Of a DNA stretch of 61,998 nucleotides, positions 8,401 through 16,115 are shown piece after piece (position 1 is the first letter of the stretch; each line of letters begins with the position of its first letter). Made by a program: the position numbers and the translations under genes. Source of the DNA: an uncultured Oscillospiraceae bacterium (GTDB lineage: Bacteria; Bacillota; Clostridia; Oscillospirales; Oscillospiraceae); the NCBI GenBank assembly GCA_947588605.1, contig CANPYK010000012.1:1-61998 (forward strand), written 5' to 3'. A model generated the notes under the pieces. The model was given only the letters and a program-made list of their open reading frames with translations. It had not been told where the DNA came from and searched no databases.

Positions 8401-11355
8401 GGTGAAGCTGGGGTTAGCTGTCTCAGTGACCTTATAAGTCACCCCATTGGGGATGCCGGTGATGGTGATATACTCGCCGGCCTTCAGCGTAAACTTTTCG
8501 CCGCTCTTGATTTTGCCGCTCTTGCCATTGCTCACGCTGTAATCGTACTCCCCAAGCGTCACCCCGCTGGGCGCGGTGAGCGTAAGGGTAAACGTAAAGT
8601 CCGTCTTATCGCCGGTGACGCCGGTGACTGCTTTACTGACTAACAGATCGCCGGCTGTGTAGGCGTAGAACCGGAACACCCCGTCGTCAGCAAGGCCTTT
8701 GTTGTCCGAAACGCTGAATGGTGCGTCTTTCTCCCTGGTGGTGCCGTCTTTCATCGTCCAGCTGGTTTCATTCAGCAGAACCTGATCTCCCCCGCTGATT
8801 GCCTCTTTGGGCGAGGGAACGGTAAACTCATGCTCATACGTCTGGACGATATACCCGAAGAGATACCGCCCGCCGTGCTCCAGGGTGACACCGTCACCGG
8901 CACCAGACGCGCCAAAATAGTCTTTATCGCTAAACTTCGCAGGCGTTACATTTGTAACGCCGGTATATGTACTACTGTTATAATCTTCCTCCTTCGCTAC
9001 GATGAAAGTTTTCTCTATATCGCTGTCTATACCGCTAAAATTCCCGTCAAAGTCTGTTCTGTTTTCCGCGGTGGAATACCGGGCTTCCGAAACAGGCCCA
9101 ATATTCGTTCCCGTGGTGACCAACGCGTCGTTCAGATAAAATTCCGCGCGGTAGCGGGTACTCATGTAAATTTTAACGGTGCTACCGCCGATGACGTTGT
9201 CCAACTTTCCCTCTGTGGCGGTCAGCTTGTTGCTTTTTATTTCAATTCCACCGCGCCTACTGTTGCCGCTGGTGCCGCTCTGCTCGGCAACGACGGCGTT
9301 GATGATGAACGGGGAGTTTTTTTCGTCAATGGCGTTTCCATCCTCATCTGTCAGCTCCAGCTTGATATCCACCGTGTTGTCGGAGTTGTAGAAGAAGTAC
9401 ATGGTCTGCGCTGTGCCGCTCAGATTGCCGTCAATAAAGATCTGAACGGTCAACGACCCGCGCCACCTGGGCGCTGTGGCGTTTGTGCTGACATTGTCAA
9501 CGGTGATAAACACAGTCCCGCTCGTGTTCGAAACAGTGACTTCTTTATTTTTCCCGCTCAGCACGTAAACGGGATAGAGGTCGATCTTGGTCTTGCCCGT
9601 CGTTACCTGTTCCACGAAGTCATTAGCCCTGGGGGTACTATTTGAATCGTTGTTTTTTGACTCCCTATCATACAGGATAAGACTACTGAAAAGCTCTTGT
9701 ATTTTCTCCTCGATTTCACTGTTCAGGCCGTATTGTTTTTTCGTTTTGTCAAATTGATAAAGGTTGACATAATTTTCATCCCTGAGAAGATTTTGAGTTC
9801 CGTTGATATTTGTGCTTTCCGTGGTCCAGCCGAACAGCGTGTAGGTCTCATCTCCGATCCTCACGTCATTCGGAACGGGAGGCCGGAATTTCTTATCTGC
9901 ACCTTTTTCCACATACTGGGTGGCATCGATCATGTCCGGATTCTTGTAATCATGGTAGTATACGGGAATCGAATTTTTTTCCGGTGCCTTTATGTAGATC
10001 TCAACCGGGACACGGTATTGTTCGGCTTCCTCGGCGGAATTGAATTTGCCCTTGTATGCGCCGTCGACATATCCCAAAAAATCATTATCGCTATTGTCGT
10101 CATTGCCGCGCAAATAGAACACGCCGTCCAAGCCCGCGTAGATCCTCACGGATGTTTCTTTGCCAAAAGGCTTGTCACTGCTGGCAGTCAAATACGATGG
10201 TGAGAAATAGTTATTGCTGGACGATGTCTGCTCTGTGAGCTCACCACTCGCGTACCCGCTGCTGATTTTAAATGCAGTATGAAGTTTCAAAGCGACCTTT
10301 GTTTCATCGCTTTCATCTACCACAACAAACTTGCCATCCTTATCTTTCTTGACATCAATGTTTAAAAGCCAATCGCTGTCGTCCAATCCGATGGCTTTTG
10401 TCTTGCCGTCTTTCGGGTCTTTTAGAACGAAAATCAACTCATCATTCGTATGGAGATTAGAAATATCTGACAGCCCCATGACGGGCATAAACAACGTATT
10501 ATCCTTAAGCGCCTCGTCTCGCTCGGATTCGCTCGTGACGGTCAGGGTGATGGTCAGCACACACGTCATGGCTTCAGCGGCTTCTTCGTTATTAGGTTCG
10601 TTCTTGCTCACGCCCACATAAATCGTGGCCTTGTCGCCTGCACTGATCCCGCTTTCAGGCTTGATCGTCAGGACATAGTCCCCGTTCACGGAACCGGCGG
10701 CGGTTGTGGAGACCGTCGCGGTAATCTTATCATTGTTGGAAAACGCAAAAACCTGAAGCGCCGTGTCCTCGGAAAAATTCGACACGGTAAACGGGACCGT
10801 AATGGGGTCGGTCGCGCCCACGTGGATATTGAACTGAACGCCCTCATCCGCCGAATCTGTAAAAGATATGTCGGGACCGGCGGAGACCCACTCAATGTAG
10901 CCAAGCTGCGGATTGCCGGATCCCTTTGAAACGGTAACGGATTCGTTGGCCTTTGTCACGTATGCGAACGGTTCGGCGGTCAACGGCTTCGCCTGGTCGT
11001 TGATCTTGATCGTGTTGCCGGATGCGAATTTGCAGAAATAGAGATACAGCGTCCCTTTACCGGGCGCGGTAAATTTGATCTCTGTTCCGGTCTCGATCTT
11101 CATCGCCCTTGTACACGTTACCGTTGTGTCACCATGCGTAGTGAAGGTCTTTTCGGCCGTATCCTTAAAATTATGATTCCCCGAAAAGCTGAAAATCGTC
11201 CCACAGACATTTGTGGTACTGGTTTTCAAGTCATCTTCGGCTTCCTGAAGCTTCAAATACGTCTTAGGCCCCGTGGCGTCCGCCGCAAAGACCTGGAAGG
11301 AACAAAGCGACAAGACCATGACGACCGCCAACACCGCTGCCAAAAACCTCTTCAT
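5470..11355 (-). CDS. Giant secreted repeat protein with three SLH anchor domains
   Basis: This 1961-residue surface protein starts with a signal peptide (MKRFLAAVLAVVMVLSLCSF, cut probably after VFA). About residues 30-890 are a beta-rich, threonine/serine-rich region of no recognised family, including an InlB/Listeria-type YHDYKNPDMIDATQYVEKG stretch. Seven tandem pilin-like repeats of about 100 residues follow, beginning near 900, 1010, 1125, 1258, 1375, 1475 and 1583. Each opens with a strand like TGSLKITKTVTG and ends with an ITGIPNGVTYKVTETA-like segment and a TFTNT strand, as in SpaA/Cna-B-type adhesin domains. After TEEDDPYTPPP, three SLH domains (about 1735-1925; TRAEVATILFRL, TRAEMAAMASRFF, TRAQAMAVMNRLL) should bind secondary wall polymer. 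A promoter and structured leader lie upstream. Confidence 0.85.
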   Translation of the reverse strand: MKRFLAAVLAVVMVLSLCSFQVFAADATGPKTYLKLQEAEDDLKTSTTNVCGTIFSFSGNHNFKDTAEKTFTTHGDTTVTCTRAMKIETGTEIKFTAPGKGTLYLYFCKFASGNTIKINDQAKPLTAEPFAYVTKANESVTVSKGSGNPQLGYIEWVSAGPDISFTDSADEGVQFNIHVGATDPITVPFTVSNFSEDTALQVFAFSNNDKITATVSTTAAGSVNGDYVLTIKPESGISAGDKATIYVGVSKNEPNNEEAAEAMTCVLTITLTVTSESERDEALKDNTLFMPVMGLSDISNLHTNDELIFVLKDPKDGKTKAIGLDDSDWLLNIDVKKDKDGKFVVVDESDETKVALKLHTAFKISSGYASGELTEQTSSSNNYFSPSYLTASSDKPFGKETSVRIYAGLDGVFYLRGNDDNSDNDFLGYVDGAYKGKFNSAEEAEQYRVPVEIYIKAPEKNSIPVYYHDYKNPDMIDATQYVEKGADKKFRPPVPNDVRIGDETYTLFGWTTESTNINGTQNLLRDENYVNLYQFDKTKKQYGLNSEIEEKIQELFSSLILYDRESKNNDSNSTPRANDFVEQVTTGKTKIDLYPVYVLSGKNKEVTVSNTSGTVFITVDNVSTNATAPRWRGSLTVQIFIDGNLSGTAQTMYFFYNSDNTVDIKLELTDEDGNAIDEKNSPFIINAVVAEQSGTSGNSRRGGIEIKSNKLTATEGKLDNVIGGSTVKIYMSTRYRAEFYLNDALVTTGTNIGPVSEARYSTAENRTDFDGNFSGIDSDIEKTFIVAKEEDYNSSTYTGVTNVTPAKFSDKDYFGASGAGDGVTLEHGGRYLFGYIVQTYEHEFTVPSPKEAISGGDQVLLNETSWTMKDGTTREKDAPFSVSDNKGLADDGVFRFYAYTAGDLLVSKAVTGVTGDKTDFTFTLTLTAPSGVTLGEYDYSVSNGKSGKIKSGEKFTLKAGEYITITGIPNGVTYKVTETANPSFTSSPKEHTGIIGSSTPHADFTNTLKTGSLKITKTVTGADGLQVNKKFTFTIKPESVTYTGGTPAVTNATRNSDGSYTVTLDYDSTKSENSVTVTGLPVGTYTVEEKADSLYTASYSTDSVSVSAEADATVTVTNTVKTGSLKVSKKVDYVETIPNKDRPTDTSFHFTVTFTSFPDGVSQFNVKVGSGSQLVTSADGGNKVEFDLEADGNITLTGIPVGVAYEVTESFDDELTRFHYVQTWTNQKGSISEATTEVKCENTYHLLQENTGGLRIIKEVDGETSTEEFTFTITFTKDGKPLEKLDDETTLDNGDYKVTLKAGETEFIPNIPIRTKYRVEEVFATKADEPTDVTVVLTDNETNDQDHHEERYVDGTISREYHIDTLTYTNHYLGNLKISKKVEVLDAGDVFTFTVNLPAGTYDYVGDKTGTISNGDQITLKGGESVTIKGLPAGKNWSVTETGDPNYTANSVTFSGTIETGKTATAAFVNTRKTGSLTVRNVVTGKLGLEEDRSFSFTVTLTGAGARFTGTCGDVAFTNGVGTFTLKNGESKALTGLPANAGYTVQETDANSGGYVTTVPANDTGTVTESGATVTFFNDKPDAGTLTIEKVVKNAPAGDAGKEFTFTITLYHDAAMTQKADEVDGPHGGLNYTDGVATFKLKNGQSVTAHGEVTTAEGRLYYKIEEAPATNYKASSATTDKNGQADGATVTGEFTQASANTTVTFTNTYDGPRQPNGSTEEDDPYTPPPTLNTEDHYAYIIGYGANDVRPDGDITRAEVATILFRLLKDETREKYMATENIFPDVKDSDWFAVAVNTMANMGIVFGDGNGFRPNDPITRAEMAAMASRFFEYSADTAFEGKYSDVKEDDWFAGFVHMVSRVGIMQGNGDGTFSPLDHLTRAQAMAVMNRLLGRKLDQRGFLEGTIAWVDNVDKSAWYYADVVEATNSHDCREVTEDGVTFERWTELTDNRDWTEFEHGIGG

Positions 11356-11396
11356 GATTGACCCTCGCTTTCAGATTAAAGTTCCTAAAGCCCATC

Positions 11397-11439
11397 ATTT
11401 CCCCTCGGAGAGGGGAAATGGCGGACGTCCGCCATTTCC
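11397..11439 (-). promoter_or_regulatory. Overlapping alternative hairpins in the leader of the SLH gene
   Basis: A 26-base perfect palindrome (11414-11439, arms of 13 ending in GGAC/GTCC) overlaps a second hairpin (11397-11419, ATTTCCCCTC/GAGGGGAAAT with loop GGA). They share GGAAAT at 11414-11419, so both cannot form fully at once. The predicted transcript start (near 11437) lies at the edge of the first palindrome, so the mRNA would begin with a stable 5' hairpin. A stabilising or switching role is inferred. Confidence 0.5.
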
Positions 11440-11443
11440 AATT

Positions 11444-11472
11444 ATTATAGACCCCTCCCGCGTAAATTTCAA
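11444..11472 (-). promoter_or_regulatory. Sigma-A promoter of the SLH surface-protein gene
   Basis: Read on the minus strand, TTGAAA (11472-11467) and TATAAT (11449-11444) are 17 bases apart. The start would fall near 11437, giving a leader of about 82 bases before the ATG at 11355. The rest of the gap, 11473-11614, is AT-rich with short palindromes (ACGGAATTTTTTCCGT and TTTCGCTTAAAAAGCGAAA) and no gene. Confidence 0.8.
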
Positions 11473-11614
11473 TACCTTGCACAAATTATGAAGAAATATT
11501 AACGGAATTTTTTCCGTTTTCACAAATTCGACTTTTCGTTATTTTTGTGACATTTCGGTTTATGTCGTTTTCGCTTAAAAAGCGAAAGGCGCTCATCCTC
11601 CATGCCGCACATTC

Positions 11615-11658
11615 AAAAAAAATTCCGCCGGACCCGGCGCGAAGGCCTGATCCGGCGG
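11615..11658 (-). terminator. Rho-independent terminator after the MBOAT/SGNH operon
   Basis: On the minus strand, CCGCCGGA (11658-11651) pairs with TCCGGCGG (11632-11625), followed by AATTTTTTTT. It lies 10 bases past the SGNH gene. Confidence 0.85.
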
Positions 11659-11668
11659 CGTTATTTTG

Positions 11669-12757
11669 TTACTCCTGACCTTTCACCGGGATGTCGTACA
11701 CCTGACAGCGCATCCAGTCCACCCAGAGGGGGTAATATTTGGCGTAGAGATGGCAGCCGTCGCTGGAAAAGCCGTCCGGGAGGTATCCGTCCTCGCCGGC
11801 AAAGAGGGTATTCACGTCTATGTAGAAGACCGTCTGCCCGTCGGCGAAGGTCCGAATGGCCTCGTTGCGCTGGTAGATGTTCGCCGGGCTGAAGCAGGCG
11901 TTTTGCGCCTCCTTCTTGGGGGAGCACGTCATGATGGCCTGGAGGATGATGACGGCGTCCGGCTGTTTGGCCCGCACCGTGTCCAGAAGCTGTCCGTAGG
12001 CTCTGACGTAAGCGTCCAGCCTGCCCCCGCACTCGTTGATGCCCAGACAAATAAGGATCTTCCCGTAGGTCCGGCTGTCCAGGAGGCTCTCCAGCTTCTG
12101 GCTTGCGAAATTCTTGTCCGAGCACTCCGTCTTCAGTACCTTGTACACGGAAAGCCCCGTGGAGCAGAAATAGTCCGCCTTCCCCACCCGGGAGAAGAGC
12201 CGCAGTCCGTCGGTGCGGGAGTCGCCGATAAAGAGGGCGTTGTCAAACCAGCTCTCGTCCACCATCGGCCCCGGCTCAAAAACGCCCGCCGTCCCCGGCG
12301 TGAAGGGCAGCTCCTCGCCGCCCGGTCCGCTGTCCGCCGGCGCCGTCTCCGGCGGCGTCGTCTCGGTGGGCGCGGGCTCCGTCGGGACCGTCTCGGGAGG
12401 CGTCGTCTCCGGGGGCTCGGTCTCCGCGGGACTCGTCTCCGGCGGCTCGGTGACCGGCGGCGCCGTCTCTATGGGGTTCGTCTCGGGGGGATTCGTCTCC
12501 GCGGGCCCGCTTTCCTCCGGCGAAAACGTCTGCGGAACGGGGACACGCGCCTCCTCGGCCCGGATCTCTCGAGCCGCCTCCACCTGGAGCTTCAGATCGC
12601 CGTCGGTGGCCAGGAGGAAGGGCACCGCCACCGTCTCCACACCGCCGTCCAGGTCCAGGGGCCGCAGGATCGTCTCCTTCTGATAGCTTCCCACGGCCAC
12701 CAGCGCCGCGAGGCTCGCGCCGATGGAGACGCCAAGTCCTATATAGCGAAATTTCAT
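11669..12757 (-). CDS. Membrane-anchored SGNH/GDSL hydrolase
   Basis: The 362-residue protein has an N-terminal membrane anchor (about residues 5-23, YIGLGVSIGASLAALVAVGS). A proline/threonine/glutamate-rich spacer of ETNPPET-type repeats (about 85-150) follows, then an SGNH hydrolase domain. Block I is FIGDSRTDGLRLF near residue 177, with the nucleophile Ser in GDS; block III is CLGINECGG; block V is SSDGCHLYAKYYPLWVD with the His. The gene starts 18 bases after the MBOAT gene and uses an AGGTGA site. The pairing suggests an extracellular esterase or transferase acting with the MBOAT on an acylated surface glycan, as in AlgI/AlgX or PatA/PatB systems. The substrate is not visible. Confidence 0.8.
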   Translation of the reverse strand: MKFRYIGLGVSIGASLAALVAVGSYQKETILRPLDLDGGVETVAVPFLLATDGDLKLQVEAAREIRAEEARVPVPQTFSPEESGPAETNPPETNPIETAPPVTEPPETSPAETEPPETTPPETVPTEPAPTETTPPETAPADSGPGGEELPFTPGTAGVFEPGPMVDESWFDNALFIGDSRTDGLRLFSRVGKADYFCSTGLSVYKVLKTECSDKNFASQKLESLLDSRTYGKILICLGINECGGRLDAYVRAYGQLLDTVRAKQPDAVIILQAIMTCSPKKEAQNACFSPANIYQRNEAIRTFADGQTVFYIDVNTLFAGEDGYLPDGFSSDGCHLYAKYYPLWVDWMRCQVYDIPVKGQE

Positions 12758-12775
12758 ACGATCACCTGTCCGAGA

Positions 12776-14104
12776 TCAAAACTGAAAATAGATGAACGGG
12801 TCCTGCGCCGACGTGGCGATGAAGTAGAGGCACGCCCAAAAGAGCGCCAGGATCCCCAGGTCCGCCCAGGCCTTTTTCTGGAGCCTCCGCCAGAGAAGCT
12901 TCGGCACCGGCGTCGCGAAAAAGAGCCCCAAGGCGAAAAGCCGCGCCGTCATGGGGATCCAGTGGCGAAAATCCTCCATGGCTCCCACGCCTCCCACACC
13001 GAAGAGCCGCCGGAAAACGACCAGCGTCTCCTGCACGCTCCCCGCGGCGAAGGGGACCCAGCTTAAGAGGATGACGGCGACGACGTAGACGTGGCAGAGG
13101 ACCCGGGACTTGTCCAGGAGCCTCCTCAGCCACAGCCGCTCGTTGACGATGAGCAGAAACAGGACCCCCGCCCAAAGGAGATACCCCCCGCCCACGCCGT
13201 GCCAGAAGCCCGTGACGGCCCATACGACGGCCAGGTTGAGGATGGTCCGCGCCGTATTTTGGCGGCTGCCGCCCAGGGGGATGTAGAGGTAGTCCCGGAA
13301 CCACCGCCCCAGCGTGGCGTGCCAGCGCCGGAAGAACTCCGAAACGCTTTTGGCGCTGTACGGCTCCAGGAAGTTCATGGGCAGGTTGTACCCTAGCATG
13401 TGCCCCAACCCCACGGCCATCAGGGAGTAGCCGTAGAAGTCAAAATAGAGCCTCATGCACCAGGTAACAAGCGCCAGCCACATGAAGGGCGTGGAGACGG
13501 CCTCGAAGCCGTACACCGCCCCCTGGGCCCAGAGGCCCCCCAGGCGGTTCGCCAGAATGACCTTCAGCGCCAGCCCCAGGACAAACTCCTGAAGGCCCAT
13601 GTGAAAGGTAAAAAGCCCCACCCGCGGGGCGCGGCAGTCCCTTTGCAGCTCGGCGCTGTCGGCGATGGGCCCGGAGAGGAGGCGCGGGAACATACTGGTT
13701 TCCGCCAGGAACCGGAGGGGATCCTTCTCCGGGCTGATCCTTCCCCGGACAATGTCCGCAAGGTACGCGATGAGCTGGAACACATAAAAGCTCATGCCCA
13801 CGGGCAGCAAAACGCCGCCCAGATAGAGCTTGAAGAACACAAGGCCCCCGGCAAAGACGGCGCACAACGGCAAAAGCGCCCAGCGCTTCGGCCACCGCCC
13901 CAAAAGGAGCCCGCCCAGATACCCCAGGCTCACCGCCGCCAGGAGCGAACCCATGGGCAAAAGCCGCCACCCGGCGGCGAAGCCGTAGAATAAGAGGCTC
14001 CCCGCCGCCAGCACCGTCTGTCTCGCCGCCCCCCGCAGGACGTAGTAGACCGCCAGAAACGCCGGCAGGAAATAGAAGATAAATTCGATTGAGTGAAACT
14101 GCAT
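12776..14104 (-). CDS. MBOAT family O-acyltransferase (AlgI/DltB-like)
   Basis: The 442-residue protein has about ten hydrophobic helices and the MBOAT signature: VGMSFYVFQLIAYLADIVRG, FFRRWHATLGRWFRDYLYIPLGGSR and TGFWHGVGGGYLLW, whose His is the expected catalytic residue. Such enzymes move acyl groups across the membrane onto extracellular polymers. I place the start at 14104 (MQFHSIEFIFYF), typical of the family; the open frame continues upstream without family resemblance, and the ribosome-binding site is weak. It heads an operon with the SGNH hydrolase. It differs from the second MBOAT of the window (34013-35593), which lies in a dlt-type operon. Confidence 0.85.
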   Translation of the reverse strand: MQFHSIEFIFYFLPAFLAVYYVLRGAARQTVLAAGSLLFYGFAAGWRLLPMGSLLAAVSLGYLGGLLLGRWPKRWALLPLCAVFAGGLVFFKLYLGGVLLPVGMSFYVFQLIAYLADIVRGRISPEKDPLRFLAETSMFPRLLSGPIADSAELQRDCRAPRVGLFTFHMGLQEFVLGLALKVILANRLGGLWAQGAVYGFEAVSTPFMWLALVTWCMRLYFDFYGYSLMAVGLGHMLGYNLPMNFLEPYSAKSVSEFFRRWHATLGRWFRDYLYIPLGGSRQNTARTILNLAVVWAVTGFWHGVGGGYLLWAGVLFLLIVNERLWLRRLLDKSRVLCHVYVVAVILLSWVPFAAGSVQETLVVFRRLFGVGGVGAMEDFRHWIPMTARLFALGLFFATPVPKLLWRRLQKKAWADLGILALFWACLYFIATSAQDPFIYFQF

Positions 14105-14293
14105 ACGATCTAATTTTGCAAACGCGCAAGGCGTATCAGGTGTAAGGTTGACGCCGTCGATTTCTGTCGAAAACGGTATGAATGGATTATACCACAGCCG
14201 CCCGGATGAGAAAAGGCCTTTGCAGAAAATTTTCAATTTCCTCACAATTTCATCCTGGCAAAAATTTTCGTTTCCTTTTCCGGCAAAGCGTTG

Positions 14294-14299
14294 TATAAT
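14294..14299 (+). promoter_or_regulatory. Probable -10 element for the DUF3810 operon
   Basis: TATAAT preceded by GTTG lies 30 bases upstream of the 14330 ATG. The -35 position (TTTCCT) is poor. The gap 14105-14329 separates divergent operons and holds no gene. Confidence 0.5.
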
Positions 14300-14329
14300 G
14301 GATGTATCTATCGAGAAAGGACAGGTCCC

Positions 14330-15472
14330 ATGAACCTCACCGCCGAAAAGAAAGAGAAGACAAAGAAAAATTTGCGGCTCTGGGTGCTCTTTGGCGTGCC
14401 GGCGGCGCTTATCCTCCTCTTTTTCCTGCTCTCGCCTCTGCGTCCGGCCGCCAACTTTGTGTCCCGGTACTTCTCCCGCCCGGTGAAGGACGCCCTGGGG
14501 ACGGTCTTCGGCCTCTTGCCCTTCTCCGTTATGGAGCTGGAGTACGTGGCGGCGGTTGCCTTTCTCCTCTGGTTCCTCGTGCGGACGGGCATCCTCGCCG
14601 TCCGCGCCGCGGAACATTGGAAGACTCTGGGGCGGCGGGCGCTGACGCTGGCGCTCATCCTTTTCTACTTCCTCACCGCCTTTTTGTGGACCTTCGCCAT
14701 CGACTACCGCGCCGACAGCTTCACCGAGCGGAGCGGACTTACCGCCGGGGCGGTGGAGCCGGCGGACCTGGAGGCCGTGACGGAATATTTCCTCCGCCGC
14801 GCCGCCGAGACAGCCGGGACCGTCAAACGTGACGCCGACGGCCACTGGCAGGAGGACCTGGACGACGCCATCGACGCCTCCCGGCACGTCTACGACAACC
14901 TCTCGGAGGAGTTCCCGTTCCTCGCCATGCGCTCCCGGACGCCCAAGAAGATGTATCTTTTCTCGCGCCTCTCCTCCTGGATGGGCTTCACCGGCGTCTA
15001 CTTCCCCTTCTCCGGGGAGTCCAACATCAACATCGACGCGCCGGGGTGCCTCATCCCGGAGACCATCGCCCACGAGCTTGCCCACCAGCGGGGCGTCACC
15101 TCGGAGCTGGAGGCCAACTTCCTGGGCATCGCGGCCTGCGTCTCCTCCGGCGATCCCGTCTTTACATACTCCGGGTACCTGGCCGGCGCCATCTACCTCT
15201 CCAATGCCCTCTACCGGGCGGACGCCGAGCGCTGGGCCGCGCTCTCCGCCCTCATCACCGGACCCATGGCGGTGGACTGGAACGACAACAACGCCTACTG
15301 GGCCCAGTTTGAGGGCCCGGTGGAGAAGGTCAGCTCCCAGGTCTACGACGGCTACTTAAAGGCCCAGGGCCAGGAGCTGGGCATCCGCTCCTACGGCGCC
15401 TGTGTGGACCTCCTGGTGGCGTACTTCAGCGACGAGGCCCATGCGTACCTCGCCGCCTCTACCGTCCCATGA
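14330..15472 (+). CDS. DUF3810 family membrane protein with HExxH motif
   Basis: The 380-residue protein has three N-terminal hydrophobic segments (near 18-36, 65-85 and 100-122). Its large C-terminal domain carries the zinc-peptidase-like motif ETIAHELAHQRGVTSELEANF near residue 240, with HELAH as HExxH and a downstream Glu in the ELEANF segment. This matches DUF3810, a membrane family of unproven activity. AAAGGACAGG precedes the ATG; an upstream in-frame ATG would add 13 residues overlapping the -10 box. Its stop overlaps the next gene's ATG (ATGA), so translation is coupled. Confidence 0.8.
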   Translation: MNLTAEKKEKTKKNLRLWVLFGVPAALILLFFLLSPLRPAANFVSRYFSRPVKDALGTVFGLLPFSVMELEYVAAVAFLLWFLVRTGILAVRAAEHWKTLGRRALTLALILFYFLTAFLWTFAIDYRADSFTERSGLTAGAVEPADLEAVTEYFLRRAAETAGTVKRDADGHWQEDLDDAIDASRHVYDNLSEEFPFLAMRSRTPKKMYLFSRLSSWMGFTGVYFPFSGESNINIDAPGCLIPETIAHELAHQRGVTSELEANFLGIAACVSSGDPVFTYSGYLAGAIYLSNALYRADAERWAALSALITGPMAVDWNDNNAYWAQFEGPVEKVSSQVYDGYLKAQGQELGIRSYGACVDLLVAYFSDEAHAYLAASTVP

Positions 15473-16113
15473 GCGCGGTCTGGCTCTCCCATCGTGCCTG
15501 TGCGCCGCTGAAAACGTATTTGCGCCGGCGCGGCCACAAGCTGCGCCTCATAGAGGACGACCCCCGCTTCGGCCCCGGCGTTTCGTCCCACGCGGACCTG
15601 CGCCTGTGCCCGGTGCGCGGGAAACCCGTCTTTTATGAGGGCGTTCCCCTCCCCCGCTACCCCGAAAACGCCGCCCTGTGCGCCGTGGTGCTGGACGGGC
15701 TTCTCGTCCACCGGCCGGACATCACCGCCCCTGCCCTGCGGGCGGCCTGCCGCGCCCTGGGCTTCCGGGAGGTGAACGTCCGCCAGGGGTACGCCAAATG
15801 CTCCTGCGTGGTGGTGGACGGCGGGAGCCTCATCACCTCGGACCCTGGCATCTACGCCTCGCTCTCCAAAGAACCGGGCCTGTCCCTTTTGAAGATCCGG
15901 CCCGGCTTTGTCTCCCTCCCCGGCTTTCCCACCGGCTTTCTGGGCGGCGCCTCCGGGCGTGTGGGAGACGAGATCGTCTTCAATGGCGACGTCGCCGCCC
16001 ACCCGGACTACCCGGCCATTTCGGACTTCATCCGCTCCCGCGGTCTTGGCGTGCGGAGCTTCCCCGGCATTGAGCTTTGCGACGTCGGATCCATCATCGA
16101 AACGGAGGAATGA
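15469..16113 (+). CDS. DUF6873 family (GME-fold) protein
   Basis: This 214-residue protein resembles the DUF6873 family, predicted to adopt the guanidino-group-modifying (GME) pentein-like fold; no reaction is established. Segments of note are VRQGYAKCSCVVVDGGSLITSDPGIYASL, which looks like the core with a possible nucleophilic Cys, LPGFPTGFLGGASGRVGDEIVFNGDV, and the C-terminal GIELCDVGSIIETEE. It is coupled by ATGA to DUF3810 and runs into the ROK kinase gene, whose ribosome-binding site lies inside its last codons. Confidence 0.7.
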   Translation: MSAVWLSHRACAPLKTYLRRRGHKLRLIEDDPRFGPGVSSHADLRLCPVRGKPVFYEGVPLPRYPENAALCAVVLDGLLVHRPDITAPALRAACRALGFREVNVRQGYAKCSCVVVDGGSLITSDPGIYASLSKEPGLSLLKIRPGFVSLPGFPTGFLGGASGRVGDEIVFNGDVAAHPDYPAISDFIRSRGLGVRSFPGIELCDVGSIIETEE

Positions 16114-16115
16114 CT

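Noticed and set aside
6475-8643. 722-codon open frame on the plus strand
   Set aside because: It is antisense to the SLH surface-protein gene. The repeated GVG- and LLD-rich text reflects the repeats of the real gene, and no ribosome-binding site precedes it.
14105-15085. Upstream extension of the MBOAT frame to a 769-residue protein
   Set aside because: The extra 327 residues are antisense to the DUF3810 gene and low complexity; MBOAT proteins normally start at the helix beginning near 14104.
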